The notes beneath the pieces are model-generated. The model was not told the origin of the DNA, did no database searches, and was given only the letters and a program-made list of their open reading frames with translations. Positions 1 through 9,543 of a stretch of DNA of 64,000 bases are shown piece after piece. Location: positions 246,001 through 310,000 of the forward strand of contig NC_003062.2 of assembly GCF_000092025.1 (NCBI RefSeq), read 5' to 3'. The translations under genes were made by a program, and so were the position numbers. How positions within the stretch are numbered: position 1 is the first letter of the stretch; each line of letters starts with the position of its first letter. The DNA comes from Agrobacterium fabrum str. C58 (GTDB taxonomy: Bacteria; Pseudomonadota; Alphaproteobacteria; Rhizobiales; Rhizobiaceae).

Positions 1-185
1 TCCTCTCCGGAAAGCACCTGTGTACCCTTGCCGTCGGATGGATACCAGATCGTCACGGCAAGATCCTTGCCGCGGTCCGGCGAATGGATGGCGATGTCGC
101 TGACGCCAACGGCCTCGCCCGCGAAAAGCGGCTGGATGGCGAGAGCGGAAAACAGGAAGGTCGTGATGGTCGTAAAGGTGCGCAT
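1..185 (-). CDS. Dienelactone hydrolase-like secreted protein, N-terminus only (partial)
   Basis: The gene runs off the left edge, leaving the first 61 codons. The start ATG (183-185, minus strand) opens a signal peptide: MR, then a hydrophobic stretch ending near AIQPLFAGEA. The mature part begins GVSDIAIHSP and reaches TIWYPSDGKG, which resembles the first strand of the predicted dienelactone hydrolase / platelet-activating-factor-acetylhydrolase-like alpha/beta hydrolases. The catalytic residues lie outside the window, so activity cannot be judged. It is divergent from the AraC regulator gene, with a 30-bp palindrome between them that could control both. Confidence 0.6.
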   Translation of the reverse strand, partial: MRTFTTITTFLFSALAIQPLFAGEAVGVSDIAIHSPDRGKDLAVTIWYPSDGKGTQVLSGE

Positions 186-250
186 GAAAACCCCGTGCGG
201 TGAAAAGAACGAGATGCAATCTGCGCCGTCACCGGTTTTTTGCGTCCTTG

Positions 251-280
251 ATCGCGTTTGAGGTCGTACCGAAACGCGAT
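251..280. promoter_or_regulatory. Palindromic putative operator in divergent promoter region
   Basis: Arms ATCGCGTTT (251-259) and AAACGCGAT (272-280) are perfect inverted repeats of 9 bp, and a shorter GGT-CGT-ACC dyad (262-270) sits inside them. It lies between the hydrolase start (185) and the AraC regulator start (329). This is the size and place expected of a dimeric regulator site; the binding protein is unknown. Confidence 0.45.
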
Positions 281-328
281 CTGGTCCATGACTGGGCAAA
301 ATAGGGTCTCGCTTAGGGGATATTGTTC

Positions 329-1420
329 GTGCTGTTCATTCCGCTGCCTTTTGTCGTGGGGCTTCTGCTGGTCGTCATGTTCATCGTCTTCCTGCGAAGC
401 GGAGACGATGTGCGGACCAACCGGGCCTTTCTGGCGTCCATTGCCCTTTGCGCCGTGCAATCTGTCCTCGTCGGGCTACGTTGGGGTTATGGCATCAGCG
501 AAATGCGTTATGCCCTGCCGATCCTTGCCGCCTGCCTGCCGCCTCTTATCTACATTGCCTTTCGCGGATTGATGGGGGCGGGGGTGGAGAGCCGCAGGGT
601 GATGCTCGCCAGTTTGGCCTTGTCGCCACTGTTGATCGTGGTGCTGGAATTTGCATTTCCGGCGGCGATCGACATCGCGCTGATCACCATTTTTGTCGGC
701 CACGCCGTCGCGCTTCTTCTTCTTGGGAGGAAGGGGCCGGATGGGCTGGACGAGGCGCAATTCGCCAGCGTCGCCTCGGCACACCGGGCGCTCATCATCG
801 CCGCCGTTGCTCTTTGTGTTTCTGCACTTTTCGATCTGCTGGTGTTTTTTGATTTCGAATGGGCGCAGGGGCAGAATGTTGCAGCACTCGTCAGCAATGC
901 CAATCTTTTCGGATTGTTGTTGATCGGCCTCATGGCGGCTCTCGCCGGTAAAAGCAAAGCGCCGCAAACGGCGGCGGAGCCGATTTCGGACTTATCGTCT
1001 CCGGCAGAACCATCCGAACAGGACAGGGACATCGTCGCAAGGGTCGACCGGCTGATGGAGGTGCAGGCGCTTTATCGCGACGAGAACCTCAACCTGTCCC
1101 GGCTTGCGAGACGCCTCGGCCTGCCAAGTCGGCAAATCTCGGGTGCGATCAACCGCTCCCTCGGCGTCAATGTCTCGCAATATGTCAATCAGCTCCGCAT
1201 CCGCGAAGCCTGCCGGCTGCTGGAGGAGACGGAGCAATCGGTGACGGCCATCATGTTGTCCGCCGGCTTTCAGACCAAGTCTAATTTCAATCGGGAATTT
1301 CGCCGTGTTACCGGCATGAGCCCGGTGGACTGGCGTGAACGCGAGGTGTGGAAGCTGGTATCGAACACAAAAACGGCCACCTGGCAGATGCCGGATGGCC
1401 GTTTGAGGATATTGAAATGA
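329..1420 (+). CDS. Membrane-anchored AraC-family transcriptional regulator
   Basis: The N-terminal two thirds hold about seven hydrophobic segments (first LPFVVGLLLVVMFIVFL, last FGLLLIGLMAAL). A polar linker follows, then a C-terminal AraC-type double helix-turn-helix with LSRLARRLGLPSRQISGAI and the family signature around GFQTKSNFNREFRRVTGMSP. This 7TM-plus-AraC build suggests a sensor that binds DNA from the membrane. Start: GTG at 329 is 8 nt after AGGGGA (315-320); a TTG at 323 in the same frame is too close to that ribosome site. Neighbours are a divergent secreted hydrolase and a convergent TRAP binding protein. The ligand is unknown. Confidence 0.8.
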   Translation: MLFIPLPFVVGLLLVVMFIVFLRSGDDVRTNRAFLASIALCAVQSVLVGLRWGYGISEMRYALPILAACLPPLIYIAFRGLMGAGVESRRVMLASLALSPLLIVVLEFAFPAAIDIALITIFVGHAVALLLLGRKGPDGLDEAQFASVASAHRALIIAAVALCVSALFDLLVFFDFEWAQGQNVAALVSNANLFGLLLIGLMAALAGKSKAPQTAAEPISDLSSPAEPSEQDRDIVARVDRLMEVQALYRDENLNLSRLARRLGLPSRQISGAINRSLGVNVSQYVNQLRIREACRLLEETEQSVTAIMLSAGFQTKSNFNREFRRVTGMSPVDWREREVWKLVSNTKTATWQMPDGRLRILK

Positions 1421-1423
1421 GGA

Positions 1424-2587
<1,164 letters not shown>

Positions 2588-2654
2588 CTACTAAACATTT
2601 ATCCCTGCGGCCATCAAGAGGGAATATTGAAACTCGCGTGGCTCTTTCTTTGCC

Positions 2655-3128
2655 TTAAGACCTACTGCGTTTTACCGCCGGGTCATCCATTGCAGGATTA
2701 TAAAACAGCGAAAGCGTCAGGCTTCTGGCGATGCGTTCCGCCGTTTCCATGAACCAGTCATGCGCCTTCCTGCTCGGTGCGATGTCATCGAGCGTCACTG
2801 AAAAAAGTGCGAGCCATTGAGGAAAAAGCTCCGCCGACATGCCTTGCACCCCCAGATGCGCCTGCACGGGTTTGCCACCATAGCTACCATTCTTGAAGGC
2901 GATAGCCGTCCAGAACTGTTTCATCCTGGCCATATGTTCCGGCCAGCGCCCGGCAAGCCGTGCATCGAAAACAGGGCCAAGCGTCTGGTGTTCAAGAACA
3001 CGGCCGTAAAAGGTCTCCACCAGCAGATCGATGAAAGCGGCGTCGACGCCGATCTCAGCCATGGCCTTTTCCGCTCTGTCCTGAATTTCCGCATTGTGGA
3101 CGGCTCGCCCTGCAATTTGATACTGCAT
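2655..3128 (-). CDS. Group III truncated haemoglobin
   Basis: 157 residues with the length and pattern of group III (P) truncated globins: FIDLLVETFYGRVLEHQTLGPVF, then WPEHMARMKQFWTAIAFKNGSYGGKPVQAHLG, in which the H of AHLG is the likely proximal haem ligand. Such proteins bind oxygen or NO; the physiological role is usually unclear. The start ATG at 3128 follows GGAAAGACG at good spacing. It is divergent from mbfA, and two ICE boxes lie in the shared 140-bp region, so its expression may follow iron/haem status through Irr. Confidence 0.85.
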   Translation of the reverse strand: MQYQIAGRAVHNAEIQDRAEKAMAEIGVDAAFIDLLVETFYGRVLEHQTLGPVFDARLAGRWPEHMARMKQFWTAIAFKNGSYGGKPVQAHLGVQGMSAELFPQWLALFSVTLDDIAPSRKAHDWFMETAERIARSLTLSLFYNPAMDDPAVKRSRS

Positions 3129-3192
3129 CGTCTTTCCTTTTTGGCAAATTTACCGCGCAGCGCCGCTGGCTGCAATGCGACCTATTGCCTTG

Positions 3193-3207
3193 TTAGAATT
3201 ATTCTAA
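3193..3207. promoter_or_regulatory. ICE box (Irr-type iron control element), upstream copy
   Basis: TTAGAATTATTCTAA is the rhizobial ICE motif (TTAGAA-N3-TTCTAA) bound by Irr. It lies 65 nt before the haemoglobin start and 61 nt before mbfA, and is an exact copy of the element at 3240-3254. Confidence 0.75.
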
Positions 3208-3239
3208 AACGACTTGATCTCGACACGAGGCGGATGTAT

Positions 3240-3254
3240 TTAGAATTATTCTAA
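3240..3254. promoter_or_regulatory. ICE box (Irr-type iron control element), mbfA-proximal copy
   Basis: A second TTAGAATTATTCTAA, 47 bp downstream of the first and ending 14 nt before the mbfA ATG. Irr repression of mbfA through an ICE is known in Agrobacterium; at this place a bound protein would block the promoter or ribosome-site region. Confidence 0.8.
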
Positions 3255-3268
3255 AAAAGGTTTGAACC

Positions 3269-4252
3269 ATGTTTCGCAGTCTTTTTTCCCTGTCCAAACG
3301 CCCTTTTTCCTCACTCGGCGAACAGGAAATCCTGGCACTCGCCATTTCGTCCGAAGAGGACGATTCCCGTATATACCGCTCCTATGCCGATCACCTTCGC
3401 GCGCAATATCCACAATCGGCCAAAGTTTTCGAGGATATGGCCGAGGTCGAGCAGCAGCATCGGAATGTCCTGATCGACATGCATCGCCGTCGTTTCGGCG
3501 AAACCATTCCGCTGATCCGTCGCGAACATGTGCGCGGTTTTTACGAACGCACGCCGGACTGGCTGGTGAAGAACCTGTCGCTCGAGAAAATCCGCGCCCA
3601 GGCCGAATTGATGGAAGCGCAGGCGATCCGCTTTTACGATGAGGCCGTCAAGCGCACCACCGATGCATCCACCCGCAAGCTCCTGGGTGATCTGGCCGAG
3701 GCGGAACGGGGTCATGAAGACATCGCCCAAATGCTGGAGGAAAAACATCTTGATGAGGGCGGCCGCACGGAAGAGGAGGAAACCGCCAAGCGGCAGTTCC
3801 TTCTGACCTATGTGCAGCCGGGCCTTGCCGGCCTTATGGACGGCTCCGTCTCGACGCTGGCGCCGATCTTCGCGGCGGCCTTTGCCACACAGGATACGTG
3901 GCAGACCTTCCTGATCGGTCTTTCCGCCTCGGTCGGTGCGGGTATCTCCATGGGCTTTACGGAGGCCGCTCATGACGACGGCAAGCTTTCCGGCCGTGGA
4001 TCACCGTTGAAGCGCGGCCTGGCGTCGGGCATCATGACGGCCGTTGGCGGTCTCGGCCACGCGCTGCCCTATCTCATCCCGCATTTCTGGACGGCCACGG
4101 CGATTGCCGCCATCGTCGTTTTTGTGGAACTCTGGGCCATTGCCTTCATTCAGAACCGCTTCATGGAAACGCCGTTCCTGCGGGCGGTGTTTCAGGTGGT
4201 GCTGGGTGGCTCGCTGGTGCTGGCGGCCGGCATTATCATCGGCAACGCGTGA
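3269..4252 (+). CDS. mbfA: Membrane-bound ferritin MbfA (ferritin-like/VIT1 fusion)
   Basis: A 327-residue two-domain protein. Residues about 15-160 form a ferritin-like four-helix domain with di-iron-type E/H motifs (ISSEEDDS, AEVEQQHRN, EAQAIRFYDEA, AEAERGHED). From about residue 180 a VIT1/CCC1-type membrane domain begins (YVQPGLAGLMDGSVSTLAPIFAAAFA, GISMGFTEAAHDDGK) with about five membrane helices. In Agrobacterium and Bradyrhizobium MbfA exports iron and helps resist iron, acid and peroxide stress. Two ICE boxes upstream fit Irr control. It is divergent from the haemoglobin gene. Confidence 0.93.
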   Translation: MFRSLFSLSKRPFSSLGEQEILALAISSEEDDSRIYRSYADHLRAQYPQSAKVFEDMAEVEQQHRNVLIDMHRRRFGETIPLIRREHVRGFYERTPDWLVKNLSLEKIRAQAELMEAQAIRFYDEAVKRTTDASTRKLLGDLAEAERGHEDIAQMLEEKHLDEGGRTEEEETAKRQFLLTYVQPGLAGLMDGSVSTLAPIFAAAFATQDTWQTFLIGLSASVGAGISMGFTEAAHDDGKLSGRGSPLKRGLASGIMTAVGGLGHALPYLIPHFWTATAIAAIVVFVELWAIAFIQNRFMETPFLRAVFQVVLGGSLVLAAGIIIGNA

Positions 4253-4263
4253 AAAAAAAGAAA

Positions 4264-4283
4264 GAGCCCGCGATGGCGGGCTC
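4264..4283 (-). terminator. Rho-independent terminator between convergent genes
   Basis: Stem GAGCCCGC (4264-4271) / GCGGGCTC (4276-4283) with loop GATG. The A-rich run at 4253-4263 reads as a T tract on the minus strand, so it mainly ends the transglutaminase-like gene and may also stop mbfA transcripts. Confidence 0.8.
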
Positions 4284-4316
4284 AATCAGAATTCTATCAG
4301 ACTTGGAATTTGAGTG

Positions 4317-4931
4317 TCAGCGCAACGCGCCGACCAGAACGTCGCGACCATCTTCGATGGAAATCCAGCGGCCCGTATTGAAGGACGCCTGCCGCTTCAG
4401 ATAGGTGTAGTTGGTGTCGGTCCACAGCTTCACGTCGTCGGTGAGGTTGTCGAGAATATAATCTCCATCCGTGGTGCGAAGCGTCAGCACGGCATGGCCT
4501 TCTCCGTCAGGCTTGCGGACGACGGTGATCAGCAGATCGGCCACGGAAAACCCGCGCTCGATCAGCTTCTTGCGCTTCAGCAGCACGAAATCTTCGCAGT
4601 CGCCGGCGGTCGTCGGATATTCCCAGACCTCGTCCTTGCCGTAGATTTCCTGGTCGGTCATCGCCACGATGGTGGTGTTAACGGAAGTATTGATCTCGCG
4701 AATGACGCCCCAGCCATAGTCGGTGACGCGCGGCGGCGGTGTCACCTTGCTGCGGATGTTGCACTCGTCGGCGTATTTCTGACAGAACTCGTAATGGCCG
4801 ATTGGCTGGGACGTGATCCCGCCCGTTACCATGGAAGGGCTTCCCTTGATTTCCGCCATGGCGGAGGCAGCAGTCATTAGCCCGGCAGCAACTGCAAACA
4901 GCAGAGCACGCGCCAGCGGTGCGTTCATCAT
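4317..4931 (-). CDS. Bacterial transglutaminase-like cysteine peptidase (BTLCP/DUF920)
   Basis: 204 residues with a signal peptide (RALLFAVAAGLMTAASAMA) and the triad of the family: Cys in GDCEDFVLLK, His in GEGHAVLTL and Asp in YILDNLTDD. The best-studied relative, LapG, cleaves a surface adhesin under c-di-GMP control, but no LapD-like partner is nearby, so the target is unknown; it should act in the periplasm. Start: the first of two adjacent ATGs (4931), preceded by AAGGGA at 8 nt. It is a single gene convergent with mbfA. Confidence 0.85.
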   Translation of the reverse strand: MMNAPLARALLFAVAAGLMTAASAMAEIKGSPSMVTGGITSQPIGHYEFCQKYADECNIRSKVTPPPRVTDYGWGVIREINTSVNTTIVAMTDQEIYGKDEVWEYPTTAGDCEDFVLLKRKKLIERGFSVADLLITVVRKPDGEGHAVLTLRTTDGDYILDNLTDDVKLWTDTNYTYLKRQASFNTGRWISIEDGRDVLVGALR

Positions 4932-5050
4932 GAAACCCGTCCCTTAAATTCTTAACGAAAAGTTAAGAGGGATGGGGGGTAGGAGTCAATCATTAGCAAT
5001 CGATGGCGCGCAAGACTCGTTGAATATGGTTAAGAGCGTTGCGCAAATGC

Positions 5051-5839
5051 CTATATTGCAAGGGCTTTGACGGCCGCGAGCATCCGCTCGATATCCTGCG
5101 GCCGGGAAAGCCGGTGGTCGCCGTCGCGGATCAACGTCAGCACGACATCGTCGGACGGAAGATGTTCGATGAGCTTTAGCGCATGCTGATAGGGAACATC
5201 GGGATCGCGCATGCCCTGCAGAACATGAACCGGGCAGCCGGTGGTGATGATGCCCGTGAGCACACGGTTCTGCTTTCCGTCTTCCATCAGCGCGCGGGTG
5301 AAGATGTTGGGCTCGGGGCTATAGTCCGAATGTTCCTCGAAATAACCCCGCTCTGCGAGAGAGGTCTTTTCCGCGTCCGAAAGGCTGGGCTCTATCAGTT
5401 CCTGCGTGAAATCGGGCGCAGGCGCGATGAGAACCAGACCGGCGACCGAGGGCGCGCCACCCGACTTGCGCAACTCCTCGATCATGCGCAACGCAATCCA
5501 CCCGCCCATCGACGAGCCGACGAGAACGACGCGCGACGATGCCTTGGCGCGCACTACTGCAAGTGCCTCTTCGAGCCATCGCGAGATCGTGCCTTTGTTG
5601 AAATCGCCGCCGGAAGCGCCGTGGCCGGAATAATCGAGCCGCAGGCAGGCAAGGCCGTTTTCCGCTGCGAAGCGATCGAGTTCAACCGCTTTGGTTCCCG
5701 TCATGTCGGAGCGATAGCCGCCGAGCCAGACGAGCGTGGGTGCATCCGGCTGAGATGTTGCTGGGCGATGGAGGAAGGCGATGTTGCGGGCATCCTCGCC
5801 CATTCCTATATGCAGGAATTCAGCAGCTTGTTCGGTCAT
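5051..5839 (-). CDS. Alpha/beta hydrolase (serine esterase-like)
   Basis: 262 residues. The nucleophile elbow is GSSMGG, the acid is probably the Asp of MRDPDVP and the histidine sits in RDGDHRLS, completing a classic triad. The oxyanion strand VWLGGYRSDMTGTKA and LRLDYSGHGASGG are typical of small cytoplasmic hydrolases of the ABHD10 type. Substrate unknown. Start at 5839 because AGGAGA lies 11 nt upstream; the frame stays open ten codons further to 5869 but without a better ribosome site. It is divergent from infC. Confidence 0.82.
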   Translation of the reverse strand: MTEQAAEFLHIGMGEDARNIAFLHRPATSQPDAPTLVWLGGYRSDMTGTKAVELDRFAAENGLACLRLDYSGHGASGGDFNKGTISRWLEEALAVVRAKASSRVVLVGSSMGGWIALRMIEELRKSGGAPSVAGLVLIAPAPDFTQELIEPSLSDAEKTSLAERGYFEEHSDYSPEPNIFTRALMEDGKQNRVLTGIITTGCPVHVLQGMRDPDVPYQHALKLIEHLPSDDVVLTLIRDGDHRLSRPQDIERMLAAVKALAI

Positions 5840-6026
5840 GTATATGCAGTTCTCCTGATTTTCGTGCAATATCGGCGGCGTATTTGCAAAAACCGTGGCA
5901 ACAGGTGATCTTTTCGGGCAGATATGCTATTGACTTCGCCACGGCAATAACGACATTTCCGCCGCTTGTACCAAACAAGCTGTTTTTTGCTGACGTGATC
6001 CAGAAACAGATCAGGAGAATACGACC

Positions 6027-6563
6027 ATTCGCAGACCTTTCAAAGCCGATGCCCCCGTTAAGGAGGGCCCGCGCTCCAACCGGGAAATTCGGGTTCCCAG
6101 AGTTCAGCTTATTGATGAAGAGGGCCAGAACCTCGGTAGCATGCCGACGGATCAGGCTTTGAAAATGGCGGAAGAGGCCGGTCTCGATCTCGTCGAGATT
6201 TCGCCTAACGCTGAACCGCCGGTATGCAAGATCCTCGATCTCGGCAAGCTTAAGTACTCGACCCAGAAAAAGGCCGCTGAAGCGCGCAAGAAACAGAAGA
6301 TCGTCGAAGTCAAAGAAATCAAGATGCGCCCAAACATCGACACGCATGACTATGACGTGAAGATGAAGGCGATGAACCGGTTCTTTGACGAGGGTGACAA
6401 GGTGAAGGTGACCCTGAAGTTCCGTGGCCGTGAAATGGCCCACCAGGAACTCGGCATGAAGCTTCTCCTTCAGGTTAAGGAAGATACCCAGGCAATTGCC
6501 AAGGTGGAAGCCGAGCCGAAGCTGGAAGGCCGTCAGATGATGATGGTTCTCGCCCCGAGATAA
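6027..6563 (+). CDS. infC: Translation initiation factor IF-3 (ATT start)
   Basis: 178 residues if begun at ATT 6027, which follows AGGAG (6013-6017) at normal spacing; the first ATG (6141) would delete the conserved N-terminal domain, including [20 protein letters not shown]. The C-domain has the family motifs [30 protein letters not shown] and [16 protein letters not shown]-3 binds the 30S subunit and rejects non-standard start codons, and in enterobacteria its own rare AUU start gives autoregulation. It heads the infC-rpmI-rplT group. Confidence 0.95.
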   Translation: MRRPFKADAPVKEGPRSNREIRVPRVQLIDEEGQNLGSMPTDQALKMAEEAGLDLVEISPNAEPPVCKILDLGKLKYSTQKKAAEARKKQKIVEVKEIKMRPNIDTHDYDVKMKAMNRFFDEGDKVKVTLKFRGREMAHQELGMKLLLQVKEDTQAIAKVEAEPKLEGRQMMMVLAPR

Positions 6564-6598
6564 TTTGCGCCAGTTCTGAAAGCTGCGTAAATCACCGC

Positions 6599-6632
6599 CG
6601 CAAGGGGAAATTTTCATTCCCCGTTGCGCTTT
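6599..6632 (+). terminator. Hairpin with U-run between infC and rpmI
   Basis: Stem CGCAAGGGGAA (6599-6609) / TTCCCC-g-TTGCG (6617-6628), one bulged G, followed by CTTTT. It can act as a terminator or attenuator separating infC from the ribosomal-protein genes, which then need their own promoter or read-through. Confidence 0.6.
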
Positions 6633-6752
6633 TAGCCGACTGCGGTTATAAGCGCGCGTCCGAACGGTCCGGCAGGGCATGCCGAGGCCGTTCCTGAATA
6701 GCTTGAAATAGGCCTCGTCTGCCTGTTTCGATACAAAAAACGGAGTAGCAAA

Positions 6753-6956
6753 ATGCCCAAGATGAAGACGAAGTCCGCTGCAAAAAAGCGGTTCAAGATC
6801 ACCGCCACCGGTAAGGTTGTTGCAGCCGCCGCCGGTAAGCGCCACGGCATGATCAAGCGTACCAACAAGTTCATTCGCGACGCGCGTGGAACCATGGTTC
6901 TCGCCGAAGCTGACGGCAAGAAAGTCGTCAAGAACTACCTGCCGAACGGTCTCTGA
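6753..6956 (+). CDS. rpmI: 50S ribosomal protein L35
   Basis: 67 residues, very basic, starting [20 protein letters not shown] and ending in KNYLPNGL, the standard L35 ends. It is a structural protein of the large ribosomal subunit. CGGAGTAGCAAA provides the ribosome site. It is followed 40 nt later by rplT, the near-universal order. Confidence 0.97.
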   Translation: MPKMKTKSAAKKRFKITATGKVVAAAAGKRHGMIKRTNKFIRDARGTMVLAEADGKKVVKNYLPNGL

Positions 6957-6996
6957 GACTTTTCCGCACTTTTGGACACTTTAAGGAGATCATGAC

Positions 6997-7401
6997 ATGG
7001 CACGCGTAAAACGTGGCGTAACTTCCCGCGCCAAGCACACCAAGACACTCAAGGCAGCCAAGGGCTTCTACGGCCGCCGCAAGAACACCATCCGCGCAGC
7101 AAAGGCTGCCGTGGATCGTTCCAAGCAGTACGCTTACCGCGACCGCAAGGTCAACAAGCGCAACTTCCGCGCTCTGTGGATCCAGCGTATCAACGCTGCT
7201 GTTCGCGAATCCGGCCTGACCTACGGCCGCTTCATCGACGGCCTGAACAAGGCTGGCATCGAAGTCGACCGCAAGGTTCTGTCCGACATGGCTATCCATG
7301 AGCCGGCAGCATTCGGCGCGCTCGTTGAAGCCGCGAAGAAGGCGCTTGAGTACCTCAAGGATGCCGGTACGACCAACGAGTTTGAAACCGCTGTAAAGTA
7401 A
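6997..7401 (+). CDS. rplT: 50S ribosomal protein L20
   Basis: 134 residues: [20 protein letters not shown], then [21 protein letters not shown] and [20 protein letters not shown]. These are the diagnostic L20 segments; the protein is an early assembly factor of the 50S subunit. TAAGGAGAT gives a strong ribosome site. In other bacteria L20 represses its own operon through the leader RNA; I cannot prove such a leader here, although the hairpin before rpmI is in the right place. Confidence 0.97.
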
Positions 7402-7430
7402 TTACGGCGCGGACAATCTGTTGTCATTTT

Positions 7431-7466
7431 AAACCCGCGTCGGGAAACCGGCGCGGGTTTTTCGTT
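7431..7466 (+). terminator. Rho-independent terminator after rplT
   Basis: Stem AAACCCGCG (7431-7439) / CGCGGGTTT (7452-7460), with a nested CGG-GAAA-CCG inner hairpin, then TTCGTTTT. A strong end for the infC-rpmI-rplT transcript. Confidence 0.88.
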
Positions 7467-7565
7467 TTGAGCTGCTGATACATTTCCATCGGTGTTTTTT
7501 AATTTAGAAATTTAGAAGAGTTGGAGTATTCACGCCGTTTGGAGCGAAACCTTTGGTGGACGAAA

Positions 7566-8444
7566 ATGCTGGTCAATAAAAGTGAGGTTGTGGAAACGGA
7601 AGGTTTTCGCGTTCATCTTGACGACGATGACATCGCAACCGTGATGCGCGTCCTCCTGAAAAGTGACCGGCGCATTCAGAAGGTCGAGCTTTCGCAGCTG
7701 ACGGTATGGATCAAACGGCAGGGCACGGAACGGGTGACCTGGTGGATGAAAATGCAGAAGCTGCTGTCGAAACTTCTGCCCTACACCTTTCTTCGTCCTT
7801 CCGAACCGCTTGACGGTGCGGGCCTCATGCAGCGAGAACTGGAAACATTGCAGCAGTTCCAGCAACGCGGCTTCCCGGTTCCGCCGCTGATCTATTCTTC
7901 ACGCACGGCGGTGGTGCTGGGAGATGTCGGACCGACGCTCATGGAGCGGATGGATGCGCTGAAGTCGTCCGATCCGGTGGAGCATGATGCCTTGCTTGTG
8001 AAATCCGCGGAAGCGCTCGGCGAGCTGCATGCTGCGGGCCTCTGCCACGGCCGCCCGCATGTGCGTGATTTCTTTTTAAAGGACGGCCGTGTCGGTTTCA
8101 TGGATTTCGAGGAGCGCCCGCAGGAGGTCATGCCGCTTGAAACGGCGCAGGCCCGCGATATCTGGCTGCTGTTTCTGCAGGTCGCGACCCGTGCCTGTGA
8201 TGCCCCTAAAACCCGCGACGCAGCCTTTTCACGCTGGCTTGAAAACACCCCGCCCCGGGCAGTCGAAGAATTAAGCCGCCTGACCGGCATTCTCGGGCGA
8301 TTTTTACCGCTTGCCCGGTTGATCGGGCGCGTGCGGATGGGTAGTGATCTGCGACGCTTTATCATGGCGACCGACTATCTGATGAATGCTGTGAACACCG
8401 ACGCCGCTGTTAAAAAGTCCGGCAAGGCAGGAAAAGATGACTGA
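7566..8444 (+). CDS. Kinase-like (Kdo/LPS-kinase or RIO-type fold) protein with altered catalytic loop
   Basis: 292 residues. The fold of small lipopolysaccharide/RIO/Bud32-type kinases can be traced: a possible ATP-binding Lys in TVWIKRQ, a helix-C Glu in [11 protein letters not shown], a hinge near [14 protein letters not shown], a catalytic loop [16 protein letters not shown] and the metal-binding Asp in VGFMDFEE. The loop reads HGR where HGD is expected, so it may be a pseudokinase or use the later Asp. Start ATG 7566 follows GGTGGA; a TTG at 7521 is less likely. Its end overlaps pheS by 8 bp, so it is probably co-transcribed with pheST. Confidence 0.65.
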   Translation: MLVNKSEVVETEGFRVHLDDDDIATVMRVLLKSDRRIQKVELSQLTVWIKRQGTERVTWWMKMQKLLSKLLPYTFLRPSEPLDGAGLMQRELETLQQFQQRGFPVPPLIYSSRTAVVLGDVGPTLMERMDALKSSDPVEHDALLVKSAEALGELHAAGLCHGRPHVRDFFLKDGRVGFMDFEERPQEVMPLETAQARDIWLLFLQVATRACDAPKTRDAAFSRWLENTPPRAVEELSRLTGILGRFLPLARLIGRVRMGSDLRRFIMATDYLMNAVNTDAAVKKSGKAGKDD

Positions 8445-9519
8445 ACTTGATACCTTGAAATCGCAACTGATGTCGGAGATCGCCGCCGCTGCCGATGAGC
8501 CGGCCATCGAGGCCGTGCGCGTCTCCGCGCTCGGCAAGAAGGGCTCGGTTTCGGAGCTTCTGAAGACGCTTGGCAGCATGACGCCGGAGGAGCGCCAGAC
8601 CCGTGGCGCTGCCATCAACCAGCTGAAGACCGAAATCACCGACCTTATCGGCGAGCGCAAGAACGCGCTGAAGGATGCGGCCATCGCCGCCCGGCTGAAG
8701 GCGGAAACGGTGGATGTCAGCCTGCCGGTGCGCCAGTCGCCTACCGAACGTGGCCGTATCCATCCGATCAGCCAGATCGTCGATGAAATCACCGCCATCT
8801 TCGCGGATATGGGTTTCTCGATCGCCGAAGGTCCTGACATCGAGACCGACTATTACAACTTCACGGCACTGAATTTCCCTGAAGGCCATCCGGCACGCGA
8901 GATGCACGACACCTTCTTCTTCCAGCCGGACGAAAAAGGCGAGCGCAAGGTGCTGCGCACCCACACCTCGCCGGTGCAGATCCGCACCATGGAAAGCCAG
9001 AAGCCGCCGATCCGCATCGTCATTCCTGGCAAGACCTATCGTCAGGATTCCGATGCCACCCATTCGCCGATGTTCCATCAGGTTGAGGGTCTTGTCATCG
9101 ACAAGAAGGCGCATGTCGGCAATCTGCGCTGGGTGCTGGAAGAGTTCTGCAAGACCTTCTTCGAGGTCGATAGCGTCGTCATGCGCTTCCGCCCGTCTTT
9201 CTTCCCCTTCACGGAACCGAGCTTCGAGGTGGACATCCAGTGCGACCGTTCCGGCCCCATCGTCAAGTTCGGCGAAGGCAAGGACTGGATGGAAATCCTC
9301 GGCTGCGGCATGGTGCACCCCAATGTGCTGCGCGCCGGCGGACTGGATCCGGATGAATATCAGGGCTTTGCCTGGGGCATGGGCCTCGACCGCATCGCCA
9401 TGCTGAAATACGGCATGCCGGACCTGCGCGATTTCTTCAACGCCGATGTCCGCTGGATGAACCATTACGGCTTCCGCCCGCTCGACATGCCGACGCTGTT
9501 CGGCGGTCTGAGCGTTTAA
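8437..9519 (+). CDS. pheS: Phenylalanyl-tRNA synthetase alpha subunit
   Basis: 360 residues, the usual length. An N-terminal coiled-coil tRNA-binding arm (about 1-90) precedes a class II catalytic core with motif 1 around [19 protein letters not shown], motif 2 around [12 protein letters not shown]...[21 protein letters not shown] and motif 3 in [17 protein letters not shown]. With PheT it forms the alpha2beta2 enzyme charging tRNA-Phe. The ATG lies inside the end of the kinase-like gene, suggesting translational coupling. Confidence 0.97.
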   Translation: MTELDTLKSQLMSEIAAAADEPAIEAVRVSALGKKGSVSELLKTLGSMTPEERQTRGAAINQLKTEITDLIGERKNALKDAAIAARLKAETVDVSLPVRQSPTERGRIHPISQIVDEITAIFADMGFSIAEGPDIETDYYNFTALNFPEGHPAREMHDTFFFQPDEKGERKVLRTHTSPVQIRTMESQKPPIRIVIPGKTYRQDSDATHSPMFHQVEGLVIDKKAHVGNLRWVLEEFCKTFFEVDSVVMRFRPSFFPFTEPSFEVDIQCDRSGPIVKFGEGKDWMEILGCGMVHPNVLRAGGLDPDEYQGFAWGMGLDRIAMLKYGMPDLRDFFNADVRWMNHYGFRPLDMPTLFGGLSV

Positions 9520-9543
9520 TCCGGTTAGCCAAGGAGCAACGAC

